From assembly GCA_037102815.1 (NCBI GenBank), contig BTPP01000006.1, positions 2,604,001 through 2,668,000 of the forward strand: DNA of 64,000 nt. Direction: 5' to 3'. The notes under the pieces are model-generated. The model did no database searches. It saw only the letters and a program-made list of their open reading frames with translations, and was not told where the DNA came from. Source of the DNA: Neurospora intermedia (Eukaryota; Ascomycota; Sordariomycetes; Sordariales; Sordariaceae). Position numbers and translations under genes: made by a program. Numbering within the stretch: the first letter of the stretch is position 1; every line of letters begins with the position of its first letter. Below are positions 23,271 through 34,301 of this stretch, piece by piece.

Positions 23271-24882
23271 ATGACATTCTCCATCCTCACCGACGATGAA
23301 ATCAAGTCGCTGTTGGACAACCTCACACTAGACGAGCTCGAGTCCTTCCGCGAGAACCTTAGAGATGCTCTCCACGTATACTCTACCGGAGCTCATACGC
23401 CCGGCCAAGCTCTCATCCACCAGCCCGAGCGAACGGTAGTCCGCAGCGGCATCACCGGCGCCACCACTTTGTTCATGCCATCATGTAGTCCAGCCGGTCA
23501 CGGTGTCAAAGGTATGATGTCTTCGCATTACATCGCAAACGGGATGGGATACTAACCAGGCCCCCCACCAGTCATCACCCTCTCTTCCGCCGAGCAAATA
23601 GTCAAGTCAACACAACAAGAAGAAGCCGGCCGAGACGCCACCACCCCGCTCATCCGGCCCACGGGCGCCATCACCTTGTTCAACCCCAACGGCTCTCCGC
23701 GGGGCATAATCCACGCCAGCACGGTAACCGCCTTCCGCACGGCACTGGCCTCCTTATGTCTGGTCCATAAGCGCGACCATGTTAAGACCATCACCGTCTT
23801 CGGCTGCGGCGAGCAAGCCTACTGGCACGTGCGCCTGACCTTACTCCTGCGCGGGTCCACCATCAAGTACGTCAACGTGATCAACCGGCGCTTCTCGCCC
23901 TCGTGCGGCGCCATGCTGCGGCGGTTCTACGAGGTCTCGCCTGCCATCAAGGCGCGCGAAGGGTGGACGAATACGCACTTTGGCGTGTTGACGCCCAGCT
24001 ATGGCGAGTATGAGCGGTTGCTGAGGGACCAGGTGCGGAGCGCGGATGTGATTTTCTGCTGCACGCCCAGCACGGCGTGTCTCTTTGACGGAAATATCTT
24101 GACGGAAAGGGATGCAAGGAGGAAGGGCAGGCTGATTGTGGCGATTGGAAGTTATACGCCGCAGATGAGGGAGATACCGATTGAGCTGATTCAACAGGCG
24201 GTTAAAATTCAGGACCAGGCGGGGAAGAGGATCATTCACCATCATAAGCATGCGATCGAGGGGGGCGTGGTGGTGGTTGATACCCTGGATGGAGCGTTGA
24301 AGGAGGCCGGGGAGCTGATTGAGGCTGGACTGGGGCCGAGGCATTTGGTCGAGTATGTATTCCCCTCTTCTGCTTCGTTATTTTGCTGCATGATAATGCT
24401 AACCAAACGTTCACAGACTCGGAGAACTCGTAATGCTCAACCGCATCGCCCTCTCCGAAACCGACGACTCCTCTCATACTTCGACAGACGTTGACACCGA
24501 CACCCTCTCCGCCTCCGCCTCCACGCTAACCATCAATATCGCTCCCACCGAGGAAAAGGACTCCTCCTCCTCTGCCAAGGACAGCGTAGAAAAAATAAGG
24601 CGACCCCGCCACAGCCGCCACCTCTCCCTCCAGAGCATCGTCCATCGCGCCTCCCGCTCCCGCAGCCGTAGCAGCAACCCCGATCGCGGTGACGACTACG
24701 AAGAGAAAAAGAAGGAAAAGAAGAAGAAGAAGGAGACGGAAGACGAGCTGGCCCGCTGGCTGCAAAAGGGCAACGTCATCTACAAGAGCGTCGGTCTCGG
24801 ATTGATGGACTTGACGGTCGGCATGCAGCTGGTGGATTTCGCGGAGCAGAAGGGCGTGGGCACTCATATTCCGGCCTTCTAG
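23271..24882 (+). CDS. ornithine cyclodeaminase / mu-crystallin family protein with a large charged insert
   Basis: Three exons: 23271-23511, 23572-24352 and 24417-24882, 495 residues. Splicing yields VKVITL at the first joint and HLVELGELVML at the second. The fold is that of ornithine cyclodeaminase/mu-crystallin: GATTLFMPS, a dinucleotide site VFGCGEQA (158-163), DVIFCCTPS and the C-terminal NVIYKSVGLGLMD. The family includes NAD-dependent cyclodeaminases, amino-acid dehydrogenases and ketimine reductases, so the substrate cannot be told. Unusual is an insert of roughly 95 residues (about 355-450) between LNRIALSE and ELARWLQKG: first Ser/Thr/Asp-rich, then RS-rich (RASRSRSRS), then a Lys/Glu run. 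The stop falls where the family normally ends (GVGTHIPAF), yet the same frame stays open downstream with one further stop. Confidence 0.88.
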
Positions 24883-25819
24883 GAGAGGAACGGGGTTGGT
24901 AGTATTCCGCTTATGGGACTGCAGGGGAAGGAGATGGTGGAGGTGGGGCTGGGGTTAGAGCCGTTGGATGTTGCTGGTGGTGATGGTGAAGTTGTCGGTG
25001 GTGGTGATGTTGTTGATATTGTCGGTGGGAGTAAGACTTCTGCTGGACTTGGGAGTGAGGGTGGTCGTTCCAGACTGGAGTCGAGTGAAGACACGATGGA
25101 GGGAAGTCAGGATCAGGAAAATGGTGCTCAGGGCCACGGCCAAGGAGGAATTCCTGTGGCTTAGAAAGCCCAGGGAGCTGCTCGGGGTGAAGCCAAGGGA
25201 AAAGAGAAGGAGGAGGACGAGCGTACTACTACTGGTCATTGTCACGGTTTCGAGGTGACGAAGAAGAGAGAGTATCATGGTTTTGATGAACGCGATTTTG
25301 CAGCAGAGCAAGGGAGCGAGGAAGATAAGGATGAGGATGAGGATGAGGATAAGGAGCAGGAACAGGAACGTGGGTTCCATATCCCTCATTTGCCTCACGT
25401 CCAAGACATTCCGATCATACGGAAGTTTAGCAGACGGAGCAGGAACAGTCTTTGAGTTGGCGGCCACAAGCTCTGTCGAGAATACTTTTCATCTCCAGAC
25501 TTGAGAAGAGTCAACACGGTATAGATGTGATGAATTCATGTTTACGATTCAGGAAAGACATAGCAAGTTCTCTCTCTCTCTTTCAGAAAATGGGTAACCA
25601 GCAGGTTACGTAGCTACATGGATAGATGGAGACGTAACCAATTATGCTGTCTATTCACCTCCAATTACACCCAGCATGAACATGTTTTTCCTTGACCGAA
25701 TTCCGCGCACACAACTGAGATAACCCCCAAGTAGACTAGTCTCTACTTTGCACGCACTCTCTCTCTCTCCACACTCCTCGCCCAACTATATCAATACGTA
25801 ACTTTCCAAAAGATCAACC
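24883..25819. other. intergenic between convergent genes; open frame following the cyclodeaminase-like stop
   Basis: 937 bp between the stops of two converging genes. From 24883 to 25455 the frame of the upstream gene continues with only one more stop (25162-25164), reading Gly/Val/Glu-rich, then an Asp/Glu/Lys repeat, then HIPHLPHVQDIPIIRKF. The opposite strand also has a 170-codon frame of hydrophobic repeats, so composition alone may explain the openness. Short CT dinucleotide runs lie near 25570-25585 and 25757-25772. Confidence 0.5.
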
Positions 25820-26566
25820 TCACAAAAGTCCAAGACCAGCAGCACCCATCAACCCTCCCACAATCATATGAACCACAAAATGCACCACCGGTCCGCCAAG
25901 TGTCTTTTGTGTCTCATCCTCCTTCCCCTCCTCCTTCTCCCCCTTTATCTCCTCCTCTCTCGGATCCTTCTTCTTCTTCTTTTCATTCTCATCCACCGCA
26001 GCTCTGGAAGAAGACATACACATCCTCTTCCAAGCTCTATACAGCGGAAACACATGATAAAGACTCAAACACGCGGTAATTCCTCTAATCAGTTCTTCTT
26101 CTTCCCCCTCTTTCCCATTTCCTGGGTTTGGATCACCCGTAGAAGAAGATTGAGGGAATCGTCGGAATCGATGGAACAAGAGGAGGTAAATAACCAGGCA
26201 GTTGACGCTCAGAAGCAGACCGCCGAAGTTGCGGAGGATGAGGCGGGCTTCTGTTGCTTGGTGGGCGGTGATTGTTGACGATCGCGGGGAAGAAAGAGCT
26301 GTTGAAGAGGAGGGGTCCTTGGTGGTGGAAGTCGAAGAGGAGGAGCTCTTGGTGACGGAAGATGGGGAGGAGGGAGAGGTGGAGGAAGAGGAAGAGGGAG
26401 ATGGAGAAGAGGAAGACGAAGAAGAAGAAGAGGAAGAAAGAAGAGGAAGTTGCGATTCAGGACGCAAGAGGAAAGAAAGCGAGGCGGGGGTTTCGATTAG
26501 TAAGTGGAGGAGGAGGGGGAGGTGGGAGGTGGGAAGGCCCAGGATTGTGGGTGTGGTGATTGGCAT
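25820..26566 (-). CDS. small multi-pass membrane protein with poly-Ser segment, function unknown
   Basis: Single exon, 248 residues. I do not recognise a named family, although the pattern resembles short fungal membrane proteins of unknown role. Hydrophobic segments lie at about 9-35 (GLPTSHLPLLLHLLIETPASLSF), 112-134 (NFGGLLLSVNCLVIYLLLFH), about 158-178 (ITACLSLYHVFPLYRAW) and at the C-terminus (VVHMIVGGLMGAAGLGLL). Residues about 44-100 form a long Ser/Pro/Thr run, and a Lys/Glu-rich linker precedes the last helix. The reading frame is favoured because the hydrophobic blocks are spaced and varied, while the reverse strand reads as plain Glu/Arg repeats. The start is the first ATG (MPITTPTILG). 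The length of the poly-Ser tract is probably variable. Confidence 0.7.
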   Translation of the reverse strand: MPITTPTILGLPTSHLPLLLHLLIETPASLSFLLRPESQLPLLSSSSSSSSSSSPSPSSSSSTSPSSPSSVTKSSSSSTSTTKDPSSSTALSSPRSSTITAHQATEARLILRNFGGLLLSVNCLVIYLLLFHRFRRFPQSSSTGDPNPGNGKEGEEEELIRGITACLSLYHVFPLYRAWKRMCMSSSRAAVDENEKKKKKDPREEEIKGEKEEGKEDETQKTLGGPVVHFVVHMIVGGLMGAAGLGLL

Positions 26567-27398
26567 TTTTCCAGGTTGTTGTGGTTTCGTTGGTTGGGCT
26601 GGGAAGGGTTGTTAGTAGCTGGAGGAAGCTTTTTATTTTTGTGTGAGATGGGGAGGGGAGGATCTCACCTTATTGATATCGAACTTTAGTTTTGATGGGG
26701 AGAGAGGGTGTGGAAAAGCTGGTACATCTAGTATCGTCAAGTTTGGAGGCGCTAGGTACCTCGTGGAAAAAAGGGTTGTGATTTTCCAATGATGTCAAAG
26801 TGCGGCGTGGGTTGTTGTTGATGTTGATGTTAATGTCAATGTAAATGGAGACTTTTGTCCCAAAGTTCGGCTTAGGATCCAGGCTTTTATCTTGTTTTGG
26901 ACGTGGATTTCGGGGGGGTTCTTCCTTCGGCTGGTTGCTTACTTGATGCTAGAAGAAGACAAGAAAGCCAACTCAATGCAACGTGAAACCGTTCCACCAA
27001 TCAGATCGCTTTGTTATTCGGAATAAACACCGTTGTCATGAAGAGGCAGATGTTGTACGCTACAAGATATCAAATCAACATTATCATGAATAGGGATGCA
27101 TATAGGAAGCTTTAGAATGACGGCTATGTAAAGCACTCGGGGAGGTCACTTGTAAAGACGAGTAGATAATCAAGCTTTACCTGCTAATTCCTGCTTGTTG
27201 TATTTTGTAAAGCCAAAGAATCTACACAAAGCATGAAACTCAAGCATCCTACGCCGCGCTTTTGTTAGCTCACATTATCAAACCAAAAGTTCAACAACAC
27301 CTCTTTCTTCCCCGATTTATAATGAATTCCCGAAAAGTAAAGCAATTTCACCCACATTCTCCATCTCCCAGATCCCCATATCTACCTACCCAACAGCC
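26567..27398. other. intergenic: promoter of membrane protein and 3' end of RS-rich gene
   Basis: 832 bp between two leftward genes. No gene motif, no element; ordinary mixed sequence with short GT-rich stretches near 26805-26850. Confidence 0.55.
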
Positions 27399-28673
27399 CT
27401 ACCCAAACCTAGCCTTAGCCAACGCCTTCAACCCCTCCATTACCCTATCCTCTCTCTCCTTCGCCTCCTGAATCCTCTTCTCCCGCTCTGCCGCCCTCGC
27501 TCGCTCCATCTCTTCCCTCCTCAACTGCCTCTCCGTCTTCTTGACTTCCTCCCTCTTCATCATCCGCTTGTACTCCTCCAACCCTCCTCCATCCCCTTCC
27601 CCCATCAACTCACTTTCAGCCACCTCCCCACCCGGCGACGGTTCTCGGAAGGACTTGAGCTTTTCGTTCAACTCTTTTCGTTTTTCAAGCCGGCGCTCAC
27701 GCGTGCCGGCGTCGGCGCGCGGGACCAAGTCTTCGAGTCGTTCTTTTTGCAGGGCGCGATCAGCTTTGCGTTGGGCGCGTAGGGCTTCAAGGGAGGAAGC
27801 GCGCTGCGAGCTACGTTCTTCGGCGAGGGATTCGCGGTGGAGGGTAAGGTCGGTGAGGGAAGGGATAGTGGGGCCGTGGGCATGAGTGCGGGAGGAGGAG
27901 GAGGACTGGCCGGGGAGGGTGGGGCCGTAGTCGGAGTCTGAAGCGTCGTCTTCTTCTTCTTGTTGATCTTGAAGAGACTGGAGTGGGTTGGAGTCGGGCT
28001 GTGGTGTATCGTTGGTCTCAATGGATGGTCTCGCTGTTGTTGATTCGGGGTTGTCACCCTCAGACATCGTTGAGGCCGCCCTCCCCTTCCTGTCTTTCTC
28101 CTTGAGACTGCTTGCTTCGGCGATGGAACGGGGTACCCTGCCCTCTGCTGCGGCCTCCTTGGCTGCTTCGGCGAACCTCTCGGGATCGTACCACCCCTCT
28201 GCCAACTCGCCACGGTTCCACTTCTTGACGAAGCTCTTCCATCTACCGCGGAGTTCGTAGTCGTCTAGGTCGTCAATGTAAAGTTGTTTTTGGATATCGA
28301 GATATTGGGCAAAGAGGGGTTCGAAGTTGGGGTAGTCGGAGCGGGAGAGCTGGCGGGAGTTGAAAGGGAGGGGTTTGGGTGGTTCGTCCTTGGATCGTTC
28401 ATATGAGTGGGAACGATGGCGGTGGTGGTCTCTGTCCTCGTGCCGCCGCCGGTGGCGATCCCTGTCTCTGACCCTGTCCCTTTCACGGTCTCGGCTTCTT
28501 GATCGCTCCCGATTTCTATCACGTCCCTCTCCATGCCTGCGATCCCGCTTGTCGTCGTACCTCTCTGACCTCGATCTTGACCTTCTCCTGTCGTGATGTG
28601 TGGATCTTGAACCACCAGGGAGAGGTGACCGCGACCTGTATCGGTGGCCTTCGGCGTTCATGTTTGAACCCAT
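27399..28673 (-). CDS. RS/RD-rich nuclear-type protein, possible splicing-related factor
   Basis: Single exon, 424 residues from MGSNMNAEGHRYRSRSP; a second ATG four codons on (28661) is equally possible. Residues about 8-95 are almost wholly Arg, Ser, Asp and His in RS/RD/RE dipeptides, as in splicing and mRNP proteins. A compact conserved-looking core follows (about 108-160: FEPLFAQYLDIQKQLYIDDL, then GRWKSFVKKWNRGELAEGWY). The rest is Ser/Asp-rich with YGPTLPG and HGPTIPSL, ending in a long charged coiled coil of Arg/Glu/Lys. No helicase motif is present, although I recall similar fungal proteins being labelled RNA helicase HEL117. Nuclear location and a role in RNA processing are inferred from composition only. 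Confidence 0.82.
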   Translation of the reverse strand: MGSNMNAEGHRYRSRSPLPGGSRSTHHDRRRSRSRSERYDDKRDRRHGEGRDRNRERSRSRDRERDRVRDRDRHRRRHEDRDHHRHRSHSYERSKDEPPKPLPFNSRQLSRSDYPNFEPLFAQYLDIQKQLYIDDLDDYELRGRWKSFVKKWNRGELAEGWYDPERFAEAAKEAAAEGRVPRSIAEASSLKEKDRKGRAASTMSEGDNPESTTARPSIETNDTPQPDSNPLQSLQDQQEEEDDASDSDYGPTLPGQSSSSSRTHAHGPTIPSLTDLTLHRESLAEERSSQRASSLEALRAQRKADRALQKERLEDLVPRADAGTRERRLEKRKELNEKLKSFREPSPGGEVAESELMGEGDGGGLEEYKRMMKREEVKKTERQLRREEMERARAAEREKRIQEAKEREDRVMEGLKALAKARFG

Positions 28674-29484
28674 AACTTGCGTTTGCTCGGCGTATGTCCT
28701 GATAACCAAATTTTTCGCGTAAGAATCGGTATACACTCTTTTATTCTCTAGTTTTGTTGACTGTTTTGTTGTTTGAAGCGGTATGTCGCTGTATTAAGGT
28801 GAGTTCCACTTGCTGATCACCAGCTGTAAAAGGAGTCGCCAACGAGGTGATGAAACGTGGATTGTGATATGGGCCAACGAGACGGGTTTCTAGACAATTA
28901 GAGGCTTGCAGATCCCAAAGTAATGTTATAAAAATTTCAATGTTGAACTTATGAGAAGTTGGAAGTTGAAAAAGAAATGAAAATGCATGCAGGATGTGGT
29001 TGATATCCCAGCAAAACGGAAGAGCATGGAAGGTCAGGGATGCAATTGCTAAACGTTGCACCGTTTTGATGTACGGCTCCGTTTACAGACCGTTTCGCTC
29101 AAGGCCTTGAGCAAACTCGGATAGTTCAGTTGTTATGCAAACAATAATCTGCTTCACACTGCTGGTTTCGCTAAGTCGGTCTTTTTTTTGTTCCTCGTGA
29201 AGAGGATATATTCACTGGTGAAGTTAAAGTGAGACCACGTTGAGTTACAACCCCCAAGCTGCCAGCAGGTCACATGACCGTGAATCTAGAGTGGGTTTCA
29301 GCGTTTTGGGTGCCGTGTTTTCATCTTCTCGGTGCTGAGGTGTGCTTCAAAGTTTTCAGGTGGTGCATCACTCACTGCAACGAACTCCAAATTCGGCATA
29401 TTGTTCTGCATCTTGCAGTACAGGCGTTGCAGCGGTGTCAGCTCGGCGGATTCCTCGCAACAAATTCGACAATTTCCATTCACC
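28674..29484. promoter_or_regulatory. divergent promoter region: RS-rich gene / EFM7
   Basis: 811 bp between two head-to-head starts, so it should contain both promoters and leaders. No other gene is visible in it. Confidence 0.55.
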
Positions 29485-30333
29485 ATGTCGAAACCTGAGG
29501 AGGTGGTCAACCAGGTCCCCGAAGATGAGGGCTCTGATATCGAGGCCGGCGGGCTCTTCGAAGACCCTCCTGACTTTTACCCTCCTTCGCCTCCCCCGAC
29601 TACAGAGCACTACACCATGAAGAATGGCGACGACATTACCCTGCACCTTGTCGGCCACAGCCCTCTCGAGGCTCACACCCTATGGAACGGAGCCGTCATC
29701 ATCTCACAGTACTTTGAGGATCACCCCGACGAGGTTAAGGACCGTACTGTCCTGGAGATTGGCGCCGCTGCTGGTCTTCCCAGCTTGGTGGCTGCAGTGC
29801 TTGGAGCCAAAAAGGTTGTCGTGACCGACTTCCCGGATCCGGACATTGTGGACGTTATGTGGAAGAACATCCGGGGCTGCCCCATGTTGGCGGTTGACCG
29901 CGAGGAGGATCGCAACATTGTTGCCGACGGCTATGTATGGGGCGGTAAGGAGGCTCCCTTGCTGGCCCATTTGGGTGAACAGAAGGAAGGAGAGGCTGGG
30001 TTCGATGTGTTGATTTTGGCCGATCTTCTCTTCCGTCACTCGGAGCATAGCAAGCTGGTCGACACCATCCAGTTCACACTGAAGAAGAAGCCCGGCAGCA
30101 AGGCGTTCGTTGTCTTTACCTCCTACCGCCCATGGCTTCAGCACAAGGACTTGGCTTTCTTCGATCTGGCCCGCGAGAGAGGCTTCATTGTCGACAAGTT
30201 CCTCGAGGTCAAGACCGAGAAGCCTCTGTTCGAGAACGACCCTGGTGATGAGGAGATTCGCAAAACCGTCACTGGCTGGACTGTGCGCTGGCCCACGGAC
30301 GACGAGAAGGCGGCGGCCAAGGCGGACGCATGA
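29485..30333 (+). CDS. efm7: protein N-terminal and lysine methyltransferase EFM7 (Nnt1)
   Basis: Single exon, 282 residues, start MSKPEEVVNQ with CACC before the ATG; the frame is open further upstream but has no earlier ATG. It is a seven-beta-strand SAM methyltransferase of the METTL/NNT1 group; EFM7 modifies the N-terminal glycine and adjacent lysine of elongation factor eEF1A. Visible marks are an N-terminal FEDPPDFYPPSPPPT, LWNGAVIISQYF, motif I VLEIGAAAGLPSL (SAM binding), TDFPDPDI after strand 2, and ADGYVWGG near motif IV with DVLILADLLFRHSEH. Length and order match fungal Nnt1 proteins. Older annotations call the family nicotinamide N-methyltransferase; the protein target is the better-supported substrate. 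Confidence 0.94.
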   Translation: MSKPEEVVNQVPEDEGSDIEAGGLFEDPPDFYPPSPPPTTEHYTMKNGDDITLHLVGHSPLEAHTLWNGAVIISQYFEDHPDEVKDRTVLEIGAAAGLPSLVAAVLGAKKVVVTDFPDPDIVDVMWKNIRGCPMLAVDREEDRNIVADGYVWGGKEAPLLAHLGEQKEGEAGFDVLILADLLFRHSEHSKLVDTIQFTLKKKPGSKAFVVFTSYRPWLQHKDLAFFDLARERGFIVDKFLEVKTEKPLFENDPGDEEIRKTVTGWTVRWPTDDEKAAAKADA

Positions 30334-31850
30334 GCTCCATTCCCAAGCTGAGCGGAAGATGAGAGCATTACAAAACCGGTGATGAAAGAATCGACATCAT
30401 TTCAATTACGATCTAGACAATGATACCCATATTGGCGGCCAGCTTGCCGAAAGGCAACTCACCTTGGACCAGTCCCTTTGCTCAACCGTTGTTCGCTCTT
30501 GGTTCCCATCCACATCATTGAGAAGAATGAAAAGATTTACGACGTGGAAGAATGAGCCACATTGCCAAAACCGTAGGAAGGGGGCTAACACGGCCAACCA
30601 GAGATTGCTTCAAGTCCACTCCTCTGAAATCGAGTCTTCTGTCATTCTTGACAGATCTGGACAAGAAATGAGGCTCGTGAAGAGAGTGAGACGAGCACAT
30701 ATTAGGTAAGAGGGGATTCACAGATGGGAAAGAGTAATTCGTCTTTTTTTTTTTAACTTTGTCTTTGTTGCCTGGTTGTGGTGACATTGGAATCAGCATT
30801 TTGACATTTGTCTCGCCAGCCGCCGACCATCACTGCCCGCCCGTCAGGCACCGCTTACCTTGATCGAGACGTTGTGATGAACCCCTGTCATCCACTAGAA
30901 AGGAAGCCCGGGGCTGTGCCCCCCATCGGCTGTGGCTTTACTAGTGTACGCAGTAACACTTGGGAATGCCTGCCACTTCTCCCACTTAGCTTCTGACGAT
31001 GACGCGGCCTCCTTTTATATGTTCCTCTCTTCAACATTTACCACGCCCTCATCTATTTCTAGCTTGAAAAATCTGCTAGGACTCCTACCCAGAGAAGTTT
31101 CTTCGGAAACTAGCTTGTTTCATGTGCGATCGTCGAGGAAGGAAACTCCCGAAAGTAACACAGCATGTAGCCTCTCGAGTTTACCACCACCATCGCCACT
31201 CTGCCATACAGTATGAACCTAACGCGGCAGCGATGGACAGGACTGCTTGAGGTGCAGTCAAGGGTCTGTACCACGGCACAAAGGCCCATCTTACTCGGTC
31301 TCGCCCACTCGGCACTTCACTCTGCCCGGACCTCTCCATCACTTGCCCCGTTGGCGCTGCGGATGGAACTTGAAGAGCCCTACATAGTATATCCATGTAT
31401 AAGCAATTCCCGTGTGTGGCAGTCCACTACCGGTTGGGCCGAACCACCCAGACCAGTCAGCATGGCCTCTTTATCTCGAGTGGGACAGGACCTCTCGACT
31501 TTGGGGGCACAGGGCAACACAGCCTCTCCATCAGTCCATTCATCTTACCAGGGCACTTCCCTTCAGCTGTCAAGTTTCTTCAGTCTGGACTCCTCTCCCC
31601 CACATCCCTTCTCAAGCGCCGGATCATCGATCTTAGTCCCGTCCTTCATTCAAACCTCACCTCGTGTGGGTAGAACCTTGATGGTCTCAAACATCTAACA
31701 AAACAATTTGACCTTCCGCATTATATCTACTTCTTTTGTCTCTTGACATTCAATTACTTATCTTGGCTGTTGGGATAAGCGGCCCAACCCAACCATATCT
31801 ACTCGTATCACCCACATCAGGCTTCGTCATTGCCAGCCTAGCCAGCAGCC
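30334..31850. other. intergenic: EFM7 3' region and MARVEL-protein promoter
   Basis: About 1.5 kb with both genes pointing right. Three overlapping frames at 31.2-31.7 kb carry no motif and look random. A T10 run lies near 30745-30756. Confidence 0.55.
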
Positions 31851-33956
31851 ATGGCGTGGGAGCTTTCATCATGGCTCGTAGTCATGCGGGCGTTCCAGAT
31901 CGCTGCCGCTCTGGTAGGAGCGACCACGAATGGCTTCGTCACTGCAACTGTCTTCAAGAACGGACACCTTCAACTGACTAAAAGCATGCTCATCCCGGAG
32001 TTGTTGGTAAGCTTTCTGTAGGAGTTTTTCTCCTGTATCGCCGAGAACACGTCAGCTAACATACATCACGGGTAGATCTGTATGACCCTTGTCTATGCTA
32101 CACTCGTCGTCTTCATTCAACATAGTGGCCATCGATCGAAGAAGACGGGTTGGCTTATCACTTTTGTTATGGGTGATATCATCTTTTGCGGGGTTGATCT
32201 AGCAGTCATCACCCTACTTGCTAATGCTGGACTTCCATCTCACTGTGGTGGATTGGCTACCACCAAAGAGGATGAGCATCACAAGGTGTACATACCTCCA
32301 CCAGGTTTTACTACGCCTGGCTTTGCCTCTGGGTTTGTTGGAGAGAAGGGTCAACTTGACAAATTTTGCGCTTTCGAACGGTCGTATTATGCTATTGCTC
32401 TTGGGCTTGTGTAAGTCTCCAATGTCCTTTATCATCTCTCTGCCATATATACCGAACCACGACAACTAAAACCGTGTAGCTTCACTTACATCGCCACCAT
32501 CATTCTTACCGTTCTACGAATTTTCGAGAGAAACTACACCGAAAACTCCAAGTGCATTGAAGTTCTTAACTCCCTCGAACGTGCCGATACCATGGAATCG
32601 AAACTCAGCGATGCTTCCTCTCAAATCATCGAAGCCCCGAGACCACATCCCGACCGATCAGGACCGTCAAGTGAGGGTGTCATCACCCGCACCGCTTCGA
32701 TCCGTAGTAACGTGACAGCAATGACGTCCTCAACGGCGGCCGGAAATGGCCCATATCTGTCCGGCGCAATCCAGTCCAGCGCTATTCCACCACGAAGACC
32801 TGTGAACCAGAACATGTCAGTACCAGCTCGCCAGCTATCAGTGAGCACCGTCAGCAGCAACAATACTTCCCGGCCAGGAGGGGCAATTTCAAATTTTGCC
32901 CCAGTATCTCCTATAGACGAAGGCGAGATAGATATCGGGGCAGCCCTGGTAGCCGATGGACCGCAATACCGTGCTCATCAGTCACACAACAACATACCAC
33001 ATCAACAATACCAACCGAACCAGCAATATCAACCACAACGCCACCATCAACGAAATTTAACACAGGGAACGTTACCTCCCCTCGCCGAAAACGACATCCT
33101 AAGCCCCGAAGTTGCTTTGTTGGCAGACGGGCCACAATATCGACCGAACCAACAACAGACTCAACACGGCCAACAGCAGCAACCACAATACCAGAACCTC
33201 TATGACTTCCCCCGAAATGTACCTCTAGTACCGCAAGGGGTAAGCCTACCCACACCGGTGAAAGGCGACTATCTAGCTCTCGCATCCGATGGAGCAGCAG
33301 ATGGCTTACAATATCCTACAATTCAACGACCGTTGAATCAACCGCCACCTCAACAGCTATCTTCACATATATCACAACCACAAGGAATATCAGCTCCCAT
33401 TGGAGGCGGCAGCGGCGGTGAAAAGACCGATTACTTATCCCTAGCAGCAGACGGATCAAACGACAACTCACGACAATACCCATTCATTCAACGACAACCA
33501 CTTCACCACCACCACCACCAACATAACCCCTCCCTCCAGCAATCCGCATTACCACCCTTTTCAGGACTGGGAGCCAGCGGGCCCGGAACGAATTTCATAT
33601 ACCCCGATATCCCCACGAATCCCCACAGCGGCAGCACAACACCCACACCATCACACCCCCGAAACATCAACCCCAACTACGCCCCCGCCTCAACCGGCGG
33701 TCTGAACCTCGAACTCCGCTACGACGGCGGCAGCAGCAGCAGCGGTGCGACCTCAACAACAGCTCACACCCCGCCATCGCCAGATCGGTACTCCATTTCC
33801 ATGTCGGATGTTAGTTCCGTGTCGACTGCGTTGCCGCCTTATCAGCGGTATGAGACGGGGATGGAACCACAGCCACCAGCAGCACTAGCGAGGTATCCGA
33901 GTCAGAGTCAGAGGCAGAGTCAGAATTACGAGGCTAGGAACTCATCGTCGTCATGA
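31851..33956 (+). CDS. four-TM MARVEL-like membrane protein with long repeat-bearing tail
   Basis: Three exons: 31851-32006, 32076-32410 and 32480-33956, 655 residues. Four hydrophobic helices lie in the first ~185 residues: VVMRAFQIAAALVGATTNG, MTLVYATLVVFIQ, WLITFVMGDIIFCGVDLAVI and AIALGLVFTYIATIILTVL, the last one crossing the second exon joint. This order and the loop with Cys residues (HCGG, FCAFERSYYAI) fit the fungal MARVEL-like group found at the plasma membrane. The cytoplasmic tail of about 460 residues is Gln/Pro/Ser/Asn-rich. It contains four degenerate copies of a DG..QY unit (near 32940, 33112, 33274 and 33436), a poly-His stretch and many PSP/TP sites. Both introns have GTAAGC/GTAAGT donors and TAG acceptors. 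The helices support membrane location; any role in sensing or scaffold formation is a guess. Confidence 0.85.
32935..33500 (+). repeat. four degenerate protein-level repeats (L.A.DG..QY) in the MARVEL-like tail
   Basis: Copies read IGAALVADGPQYR, VALLADGPQYRPN, YLALASDGAADGLQYPTIQ and YLSLAADGSNDNSRQYPFIQ. The first two and the last two form pairs. Spacing is about 160 nt between successive copies, which suggests old duplication of a larger unit with divergent Gln/Pro-rich linkers. Confidence 0.75.
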
Positions 33957-34299
33957 TGAGGGCTATGAGGGGAGACAAGGACGAGGACGAGGACGGTGCA
34001 AACGAACGAGAGAAGCAGCATCTTTGAGATGGGGGTACGGACTATGGTATAAGAAACAAAAATGATCACAGATGAACGGACGGGAGAGAGGGACGGAAAT
34101 TGGTGTTGAGTCTCTTGAACAACGAGACAACACAAACATAAAAAAAAACATACGAGACTGGGAAAACGAGAATTTGTTTCGCCAAACGATTTATACGAGG
34201 TGGTGTTTTTTGCGTCGGGATCTTTTTTTTGGTCTTTTTTTACGGACAGGTTATTACTGTTAATAATTTTTGGAGCGTTGAACGCCCTTCTTTGTTCTC

Positions 34300-34301
<2 letters not shown>

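Noticed and set aside
24955-25467. 170-codon minus-strand frame with hydrophobic Leu/Ile repeats
   Set aside because: The repeats are the reverse reading of Asp/Glu/Lys codon runs on the + strand; there is no plausible start or partner exon.
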